NCBI GenBank assembly: GCA_051004735.1
Contig: JBPCKA010000061.1
Coordinates: 1 to 64,000 of the forward strand
Reading direction: 5' to 3'
Source: Euzebya sp051004735
Lineage (GTDB): Bacteria > Actinomycetota > Nitriliruptoria > Euzebyales > Euzebyaceae
DNA: 64,000 nucleotides
The notes under the pieces are model-generated. The model made no database searches, was not told the DNA's origin, and was given only the letters and a program-made list of their open reading frames with translations. The translations under genes were made by a program, and so were the position numbers. This document shows positions 54,165 to 62,958 of the stretch, piece after piece. Each line of letters starts with the position of its first letter. Position 1 is the stretch's first letter.

Positions 54165-55418
54165 ATGCAGTCACACGGTCACCGGCTGCCCACTCCCACG
54201 GCCATGGGCCTGAAGCGGGCAGCCGAGGGCAAGGTAATAGGTGGGGTGGCGGGAGGCGTCGCAGCACGGTTGGGAGTGGATGTCCTGCTGGCTCGGCTGG
54301 CCTTCCTGGTGCTGGCAACTGCGGGGTTCGCCGGCGCCGCTGTCTACGCCGGACTGTGGGTTTGGCTCCCCGCCGAGTCGGCTGAACGGCCGATGGTTCG
54401 ACGCGAGGTCAGCGCCAGACATGCGTTGGCCCTGGCCATGATTGTCGGCGGGTTGTTGCTGCTGCTGCGAGCCACGGGCGTGTGGCTGTCGGACAGCCTG
54501 ACCTGGTCGGTGGCACTTGGTGCCGCGGGCTCGGGACTGGTCTGGACCAGGGCGGCGGAGGCCGAACGGACCGTGTGGCGACGCTCGCTGGCCAAAGCGG
54601 TGGGGGAGCGCGCACTACCCGATGCCCGATCGATCGGCCCGATTCGTTGGGTCCTGGGCGCGTGCCTTGTCGTGGCCGGTGCCGCCACCTTCTTCCTCAG
54701 CTCAAATATCCTGGGTGGGGGCCTGACCGCCCTGACCGACGTCGTGATTGCAAGTGCCGTGACTCTGGTCGGCGTTGCCCTGGTCATCGGCCCGTGGTTG
54801 CAACGACTGGGCGGTCAGGTCGCCCAGGAGCGACGCCAACGGATCCGGTCTGAGGAACGGGCCGAGATGGCCGCCCACCTGCATGACTCAGTACTGCAGA
54901 CACTGGCGTTGATCCAGCGGGCAGACTCACGTGAGGAGATCAGCCGGCTGGCCCGTGGCCAGGAACGGGAACTGCGGTCCTGGTTGTTCGGTCGTCATCC
55001 AGAGGACTCGGCGACCAGACTGGGTCAGGCCGTGCAGGACCTGGCCGGTCGAGTCGAGGACCGCTTCGGAGTGGTGGTCGATGTGGTCCTGGCTGGCGAC
55101 GTCGGGTTGGACGATGATCTGACGGCCTTGGTCGAAGCGGCGGGCGAGGCGATGGTGAATGCGGCCAAACACTCTGGGGGCGACCGTGTCGACGTATTTG
55201 TTGAGGTGGAACAGGACACCGTGACGGTCTTTATTCGCGACGAAGGGACCGGCTTTGACCCGACAGTGGTTGGCACCGACCGACGTGGGCTGAGTCATTC
55301 CATCACCGACCGAATGCACCGCCACGGTGGAAAGGCCATGATCGTGTCCCAGCCCGGGGAAGGCACCGAAGTCGAGTTGAGACTGCCCCTCACCGTCACA
55401 CCGGAGAATCTCCAATGA
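54165..55418 (+). CDS. PspC-domain sensor histidine kinase
   Basis: About 417 aa from ATG 54165; the start is uncertain, and a Pro-rich segment just upstream may belong to it. A PspC domain comes first (LKRAAEGKVIGGVAGGVAARLGVDVLLARLAFLVL), then about five helices. The HisKA_3 box AEMAAHLHDSVLQTLALIQRA carries the phosphorylated His. The HATPase contains GEAMVNAAKHSGG and IRDEGTGFDPTVVGTDRRGLSHSI. It belongs to the NarX/DesK-like class. It pairs with the response regulator whose start overlaps by 4 nt. Confidence 0.9.
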   Translation: MQSHGHRLPTPTAMGLKRAAEGKVIGGVAGGVAARLGVDVLLARLAFLVLATAGFAGAAVYAGLWVWLPAESAERPMVRREVSARHALALAMIVGGLLLLLRATGVWLSDSLTWSVALGAAGSGLVWTRAAEAERTVWRRSLAKAVGERALPDARSIGPIRWVLGACLVVAGAATFFLSSNILGGGLTALTDVVIASAVTLVGVALVIGPWLQRLGGQVAQERRQRIRSEERAEMAAHLHDSVLQTLALIQRADSREEISRLARGQERELRSWLFGRHPEDSATRLGQAVQDLAGRVEDRFGVVVDVVLAGDVGLDDDLTALVEAAGEAMVNAAKHSGGDRVDVFVEVEQDTVTVFIRDEGTGFDPTVVGTDRRGLSHSITDRMHRHGGKAMIVSQPGEGTEVELRLPLTVTPENLQ

Positions 55419-56086
55419 CCGTCGACGCCGTCAATCCCGTATCCATCAAGGTGTTCATGGTCGATGACCACCAGATGTTCCTCAGCGGGGTCCTGGCCGA
55501 AATCGGCGACCGCGTCGATGTCGTCGGGACAGCCAGGACGGTCGAGAGTGCCGTATCGGGGATCGTCGGGACGCAGCCCGACGTCGTTCTCCTAGACGTC
55601 CACATGCCCGACGGTGGAGGACTCGCCGTCCTCACCAAGGTGCAGGAGACGCACCCGACCACCCAGTTCCTGGCCCTCAGCGTGTCAGACGCGGCCGAGG
55701 ACGTGATCGCGATCGTCCGGGCGGGTGCCCGCGGATATCTCACCAAGACCGTCTCGGCTGACGAACTGGTCCAGGGCATCAGCCGGGTGCACGCCGGCGA
55801 CGCGGTGTTCAGCCCCAGGCTGGCCGGTTTCGTACTGGACGCCTTCAGCGGGGCTGTTCCCACGGCCGAAGGCACGCCGGACGAAAGTGACCTGGATCAG
55901 CTGACGCCACGAGAACGCGAAGTGCTGCGCTACATCGCCAGGGGCTACGCCTACAAGCAGGTGGCCAGTCGCCTGCACATCTCGATCAAGACCGTCGAGA
56001 GCCACGTCTCCGCCGTGCTGCGCAAACTTCAGTTGTCAAGCCGTTACGAGCTGACTCGCTGGGCCACCGACCGCAAACTGGTATGA
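55415..56086 (+). CDS. NarL/LuxR-family response regulator
   Basis: The protein is 223 aa. The receiver domain has D17/D18, phosphoacceptor D61 (VVLLDVHMPDG), and Lys in YLTKTVS. The C-terminal LuxR helix-turn-helix is QLTPREREVLRYIARGYAYKQVASRLHISIKTVESHVSAVLRKL. The ATG overlaps the kinase stop. It probably controls envelope-stress genes, including the two PspC genes. Confidence 0.93.
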   Translation: MTVDAVNPVSIKVFMVDDHQMFLSGVLAEIGDRVDVVGTARTVESAVSGIVGTQPDVVLLDVHMPDGGGLAVLTKVQETHPTTQFLALSVSDAAEDVIAIVRAGARGYLTKTVSADELVQGISRVHAGDAVFSPRLAGFVLDAFSGAVPTAEGTPDESDLDQLTPREREVLRYIARGYAYKQVASRLHISIKTVESHVSAVLRKLQLSSRYELTRWATDRKLV

Positions 56087-56093
56087 GTCGCGC

Positions 56094-56846
56094 GTGCCGC
56101 TGATCAGCATCATCACTCCCACCCAAGCGCACAACGCCGACCACATCGCCACCGTGTGGGACTGTTTGGTCGGCCAGACCTTGCCGGCTGGATGGGAGTT
56201 CGAGTGGCTGGTCCAGGAAGACGGATCTTCGAGGACTGTCCGTGATCTGCTCCCGCGTGATGACCGCGTGTGCCACGACGCCCTCGGGATCCAGATCGGT
56301 AGTGCTGCCTGCCGCAACCATGCCCTGGCCCGTGCCAAGGGAGACATCATCGCCGGCATGGACCACGACGACTTCTATGAACCGGGGGGTCTGGCGCGTC
56401 TACTACAGCCGCTGATCGATCGGGCCGGCGCCCGCCACCACATCGATTGGTCCTGCGGTCGTTCCCAGTTGCTGATGGAGGACGGCACCACCTGGACCAA
56501 GGAGGATGTCCTGCCACCCGGCCTGGTTGAGGCCCGGTCGGTCACCGACCACTACCTTGCGACCAATGACTTTCCGTTCCCTGCGGCGTTCACGGCGTTT
56601 CGCCGACAGCAACTGATCGCCCATGGCGGCTGGCCGGCGGTCGCCCGGTCGGCCGATGCGATCCTGCTGGCGTCCTTCAGCGATGAGCATCACGGCTGGT
56701 GGGTGGCCGACACCGTCGCGGTCTATCGCCGCTGGGCGCGGCAGAAGACTGTTCAACCCGGGGACTTCGCCATACGTGATTTGCCCCACGTCCGCGGCAT
56801 GATCGGCCAACGCCGCGCCGCGCAAGACCTGGTCGACGCGACCTAA
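56094..56846 (+). CDS. Family-2 glycosyltransferase
   Basis: A 250-aa soluble enzyme, GTG start, 7 nt after the response regulator. GT-A features: ISIITPTQAHNADHIATVWDCLVGQTLPAGWEFEWLVQEDGSS, CRNHALARAKGDIIAGMDHDDFYEPGGL (DxD-like metal site), then a C-terminal acceptor region (AAFTAFRRQQLIAHGGWPA). Activity on a cell-surface sugar is likely, and co-location with the envelope-stress pair suggests shared expression. The donor and acceptor are unknown. Confidence 0.82.
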   Translation: MPLISIITPTQAHNADHIATVWDCLVGQTLPAGWEFEWLVQEDGSSRTVRDLLPRDDRVCHDALGIQIGSAACRNHALARAKGDIIAGMDHDDFYEPGGLARLLQPLIDRAGARHHIDWSCGRSQLLMEDGTTWTKEDVLPPGLVEARSVTDHYLATNDFPFPAAFTAFRRQQLIAHGGWPAVARSADAILLASFSDEHHGWWVADTVAVYRRWARQKTVQPGDFAIRDLPHVRGMIGQRRAAQDLVDAT

Positions 56847-56882
56847 GAGTCCCGTAGTCCAGTCGTGATCTGGACGCTCGGC

Positions 56883-56918
56883 ACCGCTGATAGCGGTATG
56901 AACCAGTATGATGCATAC
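56883..56918. promoter_or_regulatory. Operator-like palindromes before RHH/PIN module
   Basis: ACCGCT-GAT-AGCGGT (56883-56897) is a perfect 6-bp inverted repeat. GTATG-ATG-CATAC (56906-56918) is a perfect 5-bp one that ends at the antitoxin ATG. GTATG occurs once more at 56896. They are likely binding sites for the ribbon-helix-helix antitoxin. Confidence 0.5.
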
Positions 56919-57143
56919 ATGGCTGTTGAACGAGTGACTGTCTCTTTGGAACGTGAACTGGCCAAAGCGGTGCGGGATGCCGCTGACGCTGACGCCCAGA
57001 ACATGTCAGCGTGGCTTGCCGACGCCGCCCGCCGTCACCTGGCTAGTCGCGGGCTGCGAGACGTCATAGCCGAATGGGAATCGGCCAACGGCCCCTTCAG
57101 CGAGGATGAACTCGCGGCCGCCCGGCAACGACTCGGGTCGTGA
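56919..57143 (+). CDS. Ribbon-helix-helix antitoxin
   Basis: A 74-aa protein from ATG 56919 (ATG 56898 would add seven residues). ERVTVSLERELAKAVRDAADADAQNMSAWLADAARRHLASRGL is a CopG/RHH-type DNA-binding domain. The acidic tail ANGPFSEDELAAARQRL fits into the PIN toxin. The stop overlaps the toxin GTG by 4 nt. It should autoregulate through the palindromes upstream. Confidence 0.87.
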   Translation: MAVERVTVSLERELAKAVRDAADADAQNMSAWLADAARRHLASRGLRDVIAEWESANGPFSEDELAAARQRLGS

Positions 57144-57538
57144 GCCCGGCGATTGTGCTTGATGCTGGCGCTCTGATCGCTCTTGATCGCAACGATCGCG
57201 AAACCTGGGCGATGCTGCGAGTCGCCGCTGACGCTCGCAGTGTGATTCAGGTTCCAGTCGGGGCGATTGGCCAAGCGTGGCGGGACGGCAAGCGCCAAGC
57301 TCTCCTGTCGCGGGCCCTTCATCATTGTGATGAAGTCGCCCTTGATGGGCTCATCGCCAGGGCGGCCGGCTTGCTCTGCGGTCAGACTGGCACAGCGGAC
57401 GTGATCGATGCCACGGTTGCATTGGCCGCGGCAGCCTTCGCTGGCGCCGGTGACGTCGTACTGCTCACATCTGACCCTGACGACATGGAAAGGCTTACCT
57501 CAGCCCTGGGCGCTCAGCTCACGATCGAAGTCGTGTAG
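57140..57538 (+). CDS. PIN-domain toxin
   Basis: The product is 132 aa. PIN motifs are VLDAGALIALDRND (first Asp, D8), TADVIDATVALAA (Asp pair) and LLTSDPDDMERL. The usual second-strand Glu appears as Gln in AIGQAWRDG, as in many actinobacterial PIN toxins of this subgroup. A VapC-like ribonuclease is expected. It is translationally coupled with the antitoxin. The module is unrelated in sequence to the FitAB-like pair at 8398. Confidence 0.85.
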   Translation: MSPAIVLDAGALIALDRNDRETWAMLRVAADARSVIQVPVGAIGQAWRDGKRQALLSRALHHCDEVALDGLIARAAGLLCGQTGTADVIDATVALAAAAFAGAGDVVLLTSDPDDMERLTSALGAQLTIEVV

Positions 57539-57563
57539 CACGCTACCGGGCTGTTCCCGCCGT

Positions 57564-58301
57564 TCAGTTGCCGGGCGGGGGTGTACCCGCCGGGCGCCTC
57601 GGGTGTCCCGTTTGTCCGGGCAGGTCCGCCAGTTGGTCGCGGGGAGCAGGTCGGGGCCGATCCGCACCGCCCAGCGTGCCAGCCAGCTGCTCTGGGCCCG
57701 AGGCTGTCAGTGCGCCCAGAGCCACCAGAAGATCTGCCGCCTCTCCGACGGTGTCAAGCAGTGAGGCGGCCCGCTCACCGTCATCGCCCAGATGGGTCAG
57801 CAACTCCAGACCAAGGAACAGACTGGTGACGCCCACTGCGATGTCGGTGGTCGTGCCGATACCGGCCAGACCGTCGGGTCCCAGTAACCGATCCAGCGTT
57901 TGGCGGACCAGGTCGATCCAGGGATCAAAGATCGTGGCCAGCTCCTCGCGGATGTCGGGATGGGCCGAGGTGGAGGCCAGCATCTGCACCAGCACCGTGA
58001 CGTGGCCTGCGGTGATGTTCTCCTGATGCATCTCGCGGCTGAACGCCACCAGTTCCTGCAGGCTCGTGACCTGCTCAAGACGCTGGCCATACCGCTTGAC
58101 CCTGGCACCGGTGTCCAACTTGGCCGCGGCCACCAGGGCACCCTCGATTGAGCCGAAATGGTAGAACAACAGCGAGGTGTTAAACCCACCGGCCTTCGCG
58201 ATCGCGCGAGCCGACGTTCCCGCCGCTCCGTGTGTCCGCAGGGTTTCCAGGGTGGCGTCCAGAATCCGACGCTTGGTGCTCTGGCTCACGACGACCAGCA
58301 T
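57564..58301 (-). CDS. TetR-family regulator
   Basis: About 245 aa from ATG 58301 (GTG 58289 is possible). The N-terminal helix-turn-helix is STKRRILDATLETLRTHGAAGTSARAIAKAGGFNTSLLFYHFGSIEGALVAA. A helical ligand domain follows (ENITAGHVTVLVQMLASTSAHPDIREELATIFDPWIDLV). The last 40 residues are a Pro/Gly-rich tail. Two copies of a palindromic TetR-type site stand before the membrane gene at 59121, on the same strand upstream; I infer that this regulator binds there. Confidence 0.88.
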   Translation of the reverse strand: MLVVVSQSTKRRILDATLETLRTHGAAGTSARAIAKAGGFNTSLLFYHFGSIEGALVAAAKLDTGARVKRYGQRLEQVTSLQELVAFSREMHQENITAGHVTVLVQMLASTSAHPDIREELATIFDPWIDLVRQTLDRLLGPDGLAGIGTTTDIAVGVTSLFLGLELLTHLGDDGERAASLLDTVGEAADLLVALGALTASGPEQLAGTLGGADRPRPAPRDQLADLPGQTGHPRRPAGTPPPGN

Positions 58302-58329
58302 GACAGGCGTGCATCGGGTGAGGGGTCGA

Positions 58330-58527
58330 TTACTGGCAACTGGTGCATGATTCCACCTGCTCGGTACCGTCCAGCCACTCTCCCAGGGTCGACCGGTTGG
58401 CGGAGATGGTGTGGAAGAACGCCCGCGCGGACCGGTGCGCCAGTGGCCCGGACAACCCGATCGCCAGGTGGCGGTATGAGGCCAGGCACCACATGGCCAC
58501 GATGAAGGCGTCGGGGCCGGCCCACAC
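58330..58527 (-). pseudogene. Truncated DCC (DUF393) thiol-oxidoreductase-like remnant
   Basis: The minus strand reads VWAGPDAFIVAMWCLASYRHLAIGLSGPLAHRSARAFFHTISANRSTLGEWLDGTEQVESCTSCQ. The layout GPDAFIVAMW...ANRSTLG...C matches the C-terminal half of the DUF393/DCC family. The N-terminal half with its DxxCxxC active site is absent: a stop codon lies shortly upstream of the 65-codon reading. It is either a relic or a short protein from a GTG at 58527. It lies between the TetR gene and the small membrane gene. Confidence 0.45.
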
Positions 58528-58611
58528 CTGACCGTTGTCGGCCGAACACGATGGTCATGCTTCGAGGCGGCGGCACCCCGAAGGGCGCCGCCGTGGGAGT
58601 GGGCTGGGAGG

Positions 58612-59121
58612 TCATCGAGGCTGCTGTGGTCCAGATGGCGGCGAGAAGGCCTGCTCCTGCGCCGCGACCCACTCGTGCCCATCCCAACGGTAGTTGCCGT
58701 CAGCGCTGACCGGTGGACCTCCGCCGAAACCCGCGAAGGCCGGCACACCGGGGACCATCATGCTGTGAACCGGGGGAACCTGCTCGTTGCGACGACCTTT
58801 GCGAATCCGTGAGAACACGTACAGGTTGAAGAAGTGGATGACCCCCAGGGTGAACAGGAGTTGTCCTACCTTGGTCGCAAGGATCTCCACCGCGTTTGCA
58901 GCGCTGACCGGTTCGTCGGCGCGAATGATGAGGAAGGCCCACCCCAGGTTCAGCATGTAGAAGCCGACCACGAGTAGGCGGTTGACCGCCTGGGCCATCT
59001 CGGGTCGGTCGATGAACACATCATCCAGGAACAGCGCTCCGTTGCGAAACAGCGTGCTGGCCAGCCACACGGTCAGGCCTATGGCGATAACGACGTAGAT
59101 CAGATAGCTCCATAGCAGCAT
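58612..59121 (-). CDS. Hypothetical three-helix membrane protein, probable TetR target
   Basis: A 169-aa protein with three membrane helices (LIYVVIAIGLTVWLASTLF; LLVVGFYMLNLGWAFLIIRA; VGQLLFTLGVIHFFNLYVF). A basic loop (SRIRKGRRNEQVPP) and a Gly/Pro tail ending in YRWDGHEWV, a small motif similar to DUF2510-type sequences, follow. The function is unknown. Its promoter region holds two palindromic operators, so it is likely derepressed when the TetR protein binds its ligand. Confidence 0.7.
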   Translation of the reverse strand: MLLWSYLIYVVIAIGLTVWLASTLFRNGALFLDDVFIDRPEMAQAVNRLLVVGFYMLNLGWAFLIIRADEPVSAANAVEILATKVGQLLFTLGVIHFFNLYVFSRIRKGRRNEQVPPVHSMMVPGVPAFAGFGGGPPVSADGNYRWDGHEWVAAQEQAFSPPSGPQQPR

Positions 59122-59163
59122 GGCAACCGCGCTCCCTTTGATGTTCGAGTGAGACCGGCATTA

Positions 59164-59210
59164 TTCGACCGATCGATCAAATCATACTGGAGTTTGATCG
59201 ATCGGTCAAA
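59164..59210. promoter_or_regulatory. Two TetR-type palindromic operators in a 15-bp inverted repeat
   Basis: TTTGATCGATCGGTCAAA (59193-59210) and its near mirror TTCGACCGATCGATCAAA (59164-59181) are both self-palindromic with the CGATCG core. Together they form a perfect 15-bp inverted repeat (GACCGATCGATCAAA / TTTGATCGATCGGTC) with an 11-bp AT-rich spacer. Centres are 29 bp apart. They lie 42-90 nt upstream of the membrane gene start and end just before the sulfurtransferase stop. Confidence 0.82.
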
Positions 59211-59220
59211 TGTAGGACGC

Positions 59221-60051
59221 TTACTCTGGTGCACCCGAGTCTGGGCCGACGGCGCGAGGCCGGGCGTCATCGCGGCACCACTCGCTCCAGGACCCGACGT
59301 ACAGGCGCGGCAGGCCCAGCCCGGCGTGCTCCACCGCCAGCAGGTCATGGCATGCCGTCACGCCCGAACCGCAGTACACGATGGCGTCGCAGTCCACGTT
59401 CAACGGGTGGTATCGCTGATACAACCGGGGCGGTGATCGGAACAGTCCGGCACTGTCCAGGTTGTCGGAATAGGGAACGTTCACGGCACCGGGGATGTGG
59501 CCGGCGACCGGGTCCAATGGCTCGACCTCGCCGCGGTACCTCTCGCTGGCACGCGCATCCACCACCACTCCACCCTGGGCCAGATGTGCGGCAACCGTGT
59601 CCGCGGAGACCAGCATGTCGGCGGGCCACTGGACGGGTTCGCGGGCCACCGCGGTCACCGCGGGAGGCGGACCGGTCTGCAATTCCTCGTCCCATCCGGC
59701 TATTCCCCCGTCAAGAACCGCGGCTGGTTGGCCAAGAATCCGCAACAGGTACACCAGTCGGGCGGCACTGGCTCCGTTCTCCCGGTCATAGGCCACGACG
59801 GTGTCGTGCACGCCGATGCCGGCGGCGCCCAACACGGCGGCGAAGGCTGCGCGGCTGGGGAGGGGATGACGTCCCGTGCCGGGTTGTGGCGGGGCAGCGG
59901 TCAGGGTGTCGCGGTCGACCAGACGTGCCTGTGGCAGATGACCAGCCGCAAAGGCCTCTTGGGCGGCAGCAGGATCAAGGGACTCGACGTGGACAATGAC
60001 GGCGTCCCTGGGCAGGGCGGCTTCGGTGGCGGCGGTGACAATCGGACCCAT
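59221..60051 (-). CDS. 3-mercaptopyruvate/thiosulfate sulfurtransferase
   Basis: About 276 aa from ATG 60051. Two rhodanese domains: an N-terminal non-catalytic one (DTVVAYDRENGASAARLVYLLRILGQPAAVLDGGIAGW) and a C-terminal catalytic one (VVVDARASERYRGEVEPLDPVAGHIPGAVNVPY). The active Cys is in VYCGSGVTAC; the CGSGVT loop is of the mercaptopyruvate (SseA) type. It handles sulfane sulfur in the cytoplasm. It is divergent from mycothione reductase, which would fit thiol-redox work. Confidence 0.92.
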   Translation of the reverse strand: MGPIVTAATEAALPRDAVIVHVESLDPAAAQEAFAAGHLPQARLVDRDTLTAAPPQPGTGRHPLPSRAAFAAVLGAAGIGVHDTVVAYDRENGASAARLVYLLRILGQPAAVLDGGIAGWDEELQTGPPPAVTAVAREPVQWPADMLVSADTVAAHLAQGGVVVDARASERYRGEVEPLDPVAGHIPGAVNVPYSDNLDSAGLFRSPPRLYQRYHPLNVDCDAIVYCGSGVTACHDLLAVEHAGLGLPRLYVGSWSEWCRDDARPRAVGPDSGAPE

Positions 60052-60141
60052 GCGACGAACGCTACCGTCATGGGGGGCCGACCGTGAAGGCCCGGCGACC
60101 TCGCGACCGCCACCGGCGCTACCCACGAACGGACACGCAGC

Positions 60142-61500
60142 ATGACCCGACATTTCGACCTGGCCATCCTCGGCACAGGATCAGGCAACAGCATCCCGAC
60201 CGATGCGATGCAGGACTGGTCGATCGCGATCATCGAACCCGATGTCTTCGGTGGAACCTGCCTGAACCGAGGCTGCATCCCGTCAAAGATGTTCGTCCAT
60301 GCCGCCGACGTCGCGCAGACGATCAAGACCGCGGGGACCTTCGGAGTCCGGGGAACCTTCGAGGGTGCCGACTTCCCGGCGATCCGGGATCGCGTCTTCG
60401 GCCGCATCGACCCGATCGCGGCAGGCGGCGAGTCCTACCGGCGCTCCCAGACCAACATCACCGTCTTTGACCAACCGGCCCGCTTCACCGGCCCCAGGGA
60501 GTTACTGATCGGTTCCCAATCGATCACCGCGGACCGAATCGTGTTGGCCGCCGGGTCGCGCCCCTACATCCCGGCAATCGAAGGCATCGAGCAGGTCGGG
60601 TACGACACGTCAGACTCGATCATGCGACTGGACGATCTTCCGGCCCGGTTGACCGTGATCGGAGGCGGGGCGGTCGCCGCCGAGATGGCCCACATCTTTG
60701 ACGCGTTGGGCAGTTCGGTCACGATGATTCTGCGCAGCGACCGACTGCTGACCGGGGAAGAACCAGAGGTCGGCTCCGCGCTGACGGATGAGTTCACACG
60801 ACGGGGGATCGACATCCGCCCCATGACCAAGGCACTCACCGCAACCCGCACCGATGACGGTATCGAGCTGACCCTCACCGATGATCACAAGGTGACCGCA
60901 GACGTCCTGCTGTTGGCGACGGGACGGACCAGCAACGGCGACCATCTGGACCTGGCTGCGGGGGGCATCACTGCCGACGCCTTCAATCGCCCACTGGTCG
61001 ATGAGTACATGCGAACCAATGTCGAAGGGGTCTGGGCGCTGGGCGACCTGGAGGCCCACCACCAGGATCTTAAGCACATCGCCAACGCCCATGCCAAGGC
61101 CATTCGTCACAACCTTGTCAACCCTGATCGGCTCATCATTCCGATCGTGCCCAACCAACCGCGAGCCACCTTCACCGATCCCGAGGTCGCAAGCGTCGGG
61201 TTGCTCGAGGCCGAAGCGCGGGCCGCGGGAATGAGCATCCGCGTCGGCCGCAGGGACTACGGCGGCAGCGCGTACGGCTGGGCACTGGAGGACACCACGT
61301 CGTTCGCCAAAGTCGTGATCGATGATGACACCGACCTGATCCTTGGGGCTCACATCATCGGACCGATGGCATCAATCCTGATCCAGCCACTGATCCAGGC
61401 AATGACCTTCGGGCAGACCGCTACACAGTTGGCAACCCACGTGGTGTGGCCACACCCCGCGCTGACCGAAGTGGTCGAGCAGGTGCTGTTGGAAGCCTGA
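60142..61500 (+). CDS. mtr: Mycothione reductase
   Basis: A 452-aa FAD disulfide reductase that regenerates mycothiol using NADPH. The N-terminus FDLAILGTGSGNSI is typical of Mtr, not lipoamide dehydrogenase. The redox pair is C40/C45 in GGTCLNRGCIPSKMF. RLTVIGGGAVAAEMAHIFDALGSSV binds NADPH, and ATGRTSNGDHL and the C-terminal HPALTEVVEQ (catalytic His-Glu) complete the enzyme. Mycothiol is confined to actinobacteria, so this gene supports the taxonomic placement. Confidence 0.92.
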   Translation: MTRHFDLAILGTGSGNSIPTDAMQDWSIAIIEPDVFGGTCLNRGCIPSKMFVHAADVAQTIKTAGTFGVRGTFEGADFPAIRDRVFGRIDPIAAGGESYRRSQTNITVFDQPARFTGPRELLIGSQSITADRIVLAAGSRPYIPAIEGIEQVGYDTSDSIMRLDDLPARLTVIGGGAVAAEMAHIFDALGSSVTMILRSDRLLTGEEPEVGSALTDEFTRRGIDIRPMTKALTATRTDDGIELTLTDDHKVTADVLLLATGRTSNGDHLDLAAGGITADAFNRPLVDEYMRTNVEGVWALGDLEAHHQDLKHIANAHAKAIRHNLVNPDRLIIPIVPNQPRATFTDPEVASVGLLEAEARAAGMSIRVGRRDYGGSAYGWALEDTTSFAKVVIDDDTDLILGAHIIGPMASILIQPLIQAMTFGQTATQLATHVVWPHPALTEVVEQVLLEA

Positions 61501-61551
61501 TTCCGCGTGATACAACCGGACGGGGGGTACTGCCACGGCCAGGAGAACCGT

Positions 61552-62916
61552 GTGGAAACCGCCATCATCGGCTTCATCCATGGCGTTGACGCCAGGGATC
61601 TGCCGGCGTCTGTGCACGACCAGTTGCGCCGCTGCCTGCTGGACCTGATCGCCGTCAGTGCTGCAGGAACTCAGACGCGAGTGAGCCAGATCATCCGCAC
61701 TCACGCTGCACGCCACCACGGCGTGGGCGAGGGGACAGGCGCGCGTCTGCTGTTTGACGGCCGTAGGGTCAGCCCTGCGGGTGCCGCCCTGGCAAACGCC
61801 GCCACGATCGACGGCTTCGACGGCCACGACGGGCATCGGTTGACCAAGGGCCACGCAGGGGCTGCGGTGTTGCCAGCCGCGTTGGCCTTCCTGGACGAAC
61901 ACCCGGATGCGGACATGGACCAGCTGTTGGTGGCCCTGGCCATCGGCTACGAGCTGGGCACTCGAGCAGGAATCACACTGCACGCCACCGCAGGGGACTA
62001 TCACAGTTCGGGTGCGTGGAATGCTGTCGCCTGCGCGGCAATTGGCGCACGGGTGATGGGCCTTGACCACGCTGCCACCGCGCATGCGCTGGGCATCGCC
62101 GAGTACCACGCTCCGCGCGCCCCGATGATGCGGTGCATCCAGTTTCCCTCAATGGTCAAGGACAGTTCCGGCTGGGGTTCATTCACCGGGGTGACCTCCG
62201 CGCTGCTGGCCGCCGATGGCTTCACCGGCCCGCCGCCTGCCCTGTTGGAAGGATCGGCTGAGGGGCCGTGGGCTGACCTGGGCCGCCGCTGGCTGGTTCT
62301 TGATCAGTACTTCAAGCCGTTTCCGGTGTGCCGCTGGGCACACCCGGCGATCTTCGCGGCGCTGGAGGTCATGCGGCGTGACAGCATCGATGCCCACAGG
62401 GTTGACACCGTCGAGGTTCGAACGTTCGACCCCGCGATCCAGCTTGATACCCGCCTGCCGGACAACACCGAGCAGGCCCAATACAGCCTGCCGTTCCCGG
62501 TTGCTGTGGCCATCGTTCGTGGGGAGGTCGATCCGGCGATCGTGACCGATCCCGCCACCGCCGATGACCGGATACGCCGGTTGTCGGCGCAGATGGTGGT
62601 GCAGGAAGATCCGGCGATGACCAGTGGTTTCCCGGCCAGCCGCCAGGCGGATGTGACCGTGGTTCTCAGCGACGGCACCCGGCATGCGTCGGGACCGCTT
62701 GAGTCACCCGGTGACCCTGAATGGCCGCTGTCCAACGACGAGTTGGATGCCAAGTTCATGCGGTACTGCGACGAGCCGCTGGGCACCCAGCGGGCACGCC
62801 GACTGCTGGCGGCAGCGCGCCATGGAGATGGCCCACTGAGGGATGGTCTGGCGGACCTGTGGTCGCCCACCTTGCCACCCTGTCAGGTGTCACATGACGA
62901 AGACCCCGGCCGGTGA
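61552..62916 (+). CDS. MmgE/PrpD family protein
   Basis: About 454 aa from a GTG at 61552 with AGGAG 6 nt before it. Family blocks are HDQLRRCLLDLIAVSAAGTQT, NAATIDGFDGHDGHRLTKGHAGAAVLPAALAF, YHSSGAWNAVACAAIGARVMGLD, and YFKPFPVCRWAHPAIFAALEVM. Members include 2-methylcitrate dehydratase, itaconate (cis-aconitate) decarboxylase and less-known isomerases; no methylcitrate synthase is adjacent, so the substrate is open. The final stop codon lies in the loop of the terminator hairpin. Confidence 0.85.
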   Translation: METAIIGFIHGVDARDLPASVHDQLRRCLLDLIAVSAAGTQTRVSQIIRTHAARHHGVGEGTGARLLFDGRRVSPAGAALANAATIDGFDGHDGHRLTKGHAGAAVLPAALAFLDEHPDADMDQLLVALAIGYELGTRAGITLHATAGDYHSSGAWNAVACAAIGARVMGLDHAATAHALGIAEYHAPRAPMMRCIQFPSMVKDSSGWGSFTGVTSALLAADGFTGPPPALLEGSAEGPWADLGRRWLVLDQYFKPFPVCRWAHPAIFAALEVMRRDSIDAHRVDTVEVRTFDPAIQLDTRLPDNTEQAQYSLPFPVAVAIVRGEVDPAIVTDPATADDRIRRLSAQMVVQEDPAMTSGFPASRQADVTVVLSDGTRHASGPLESPGDPEWPLSNDELDAKFMRYCDEPLGTQRARRLLAAARHGDGPLRDGLADLWSPTLPPCQVSHDEDPGR

Positions 62917-62928
62917 GCCGGGGTCTTC
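62899..62928 (+). terminator. Strong hairpin terminator
   Basis: GAAGACCCCGGC (62899-62910) and GCCGGGGTCTTC (62917-62928) make a perfect 12-bp stem with a 6-nt loop that contains the TGA of the PrpD-like gene. It separates the chromosomal block from the putative element on the right. Confidence 0.9.
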
Positions 62929-62958
62929 CCCTACATATCCGCTGGTGAGCGGGTCCCG

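Noticed and set aside
60142..61500. Dihydrolipoamide dehydrogenase (E3) for the branched-chain complex
   Set aside because: The N-terminal GTGSGN, the CLNRGC pair and the C-terminus fit mycothione reductase better, and it is 55 kb from the E1 genes.
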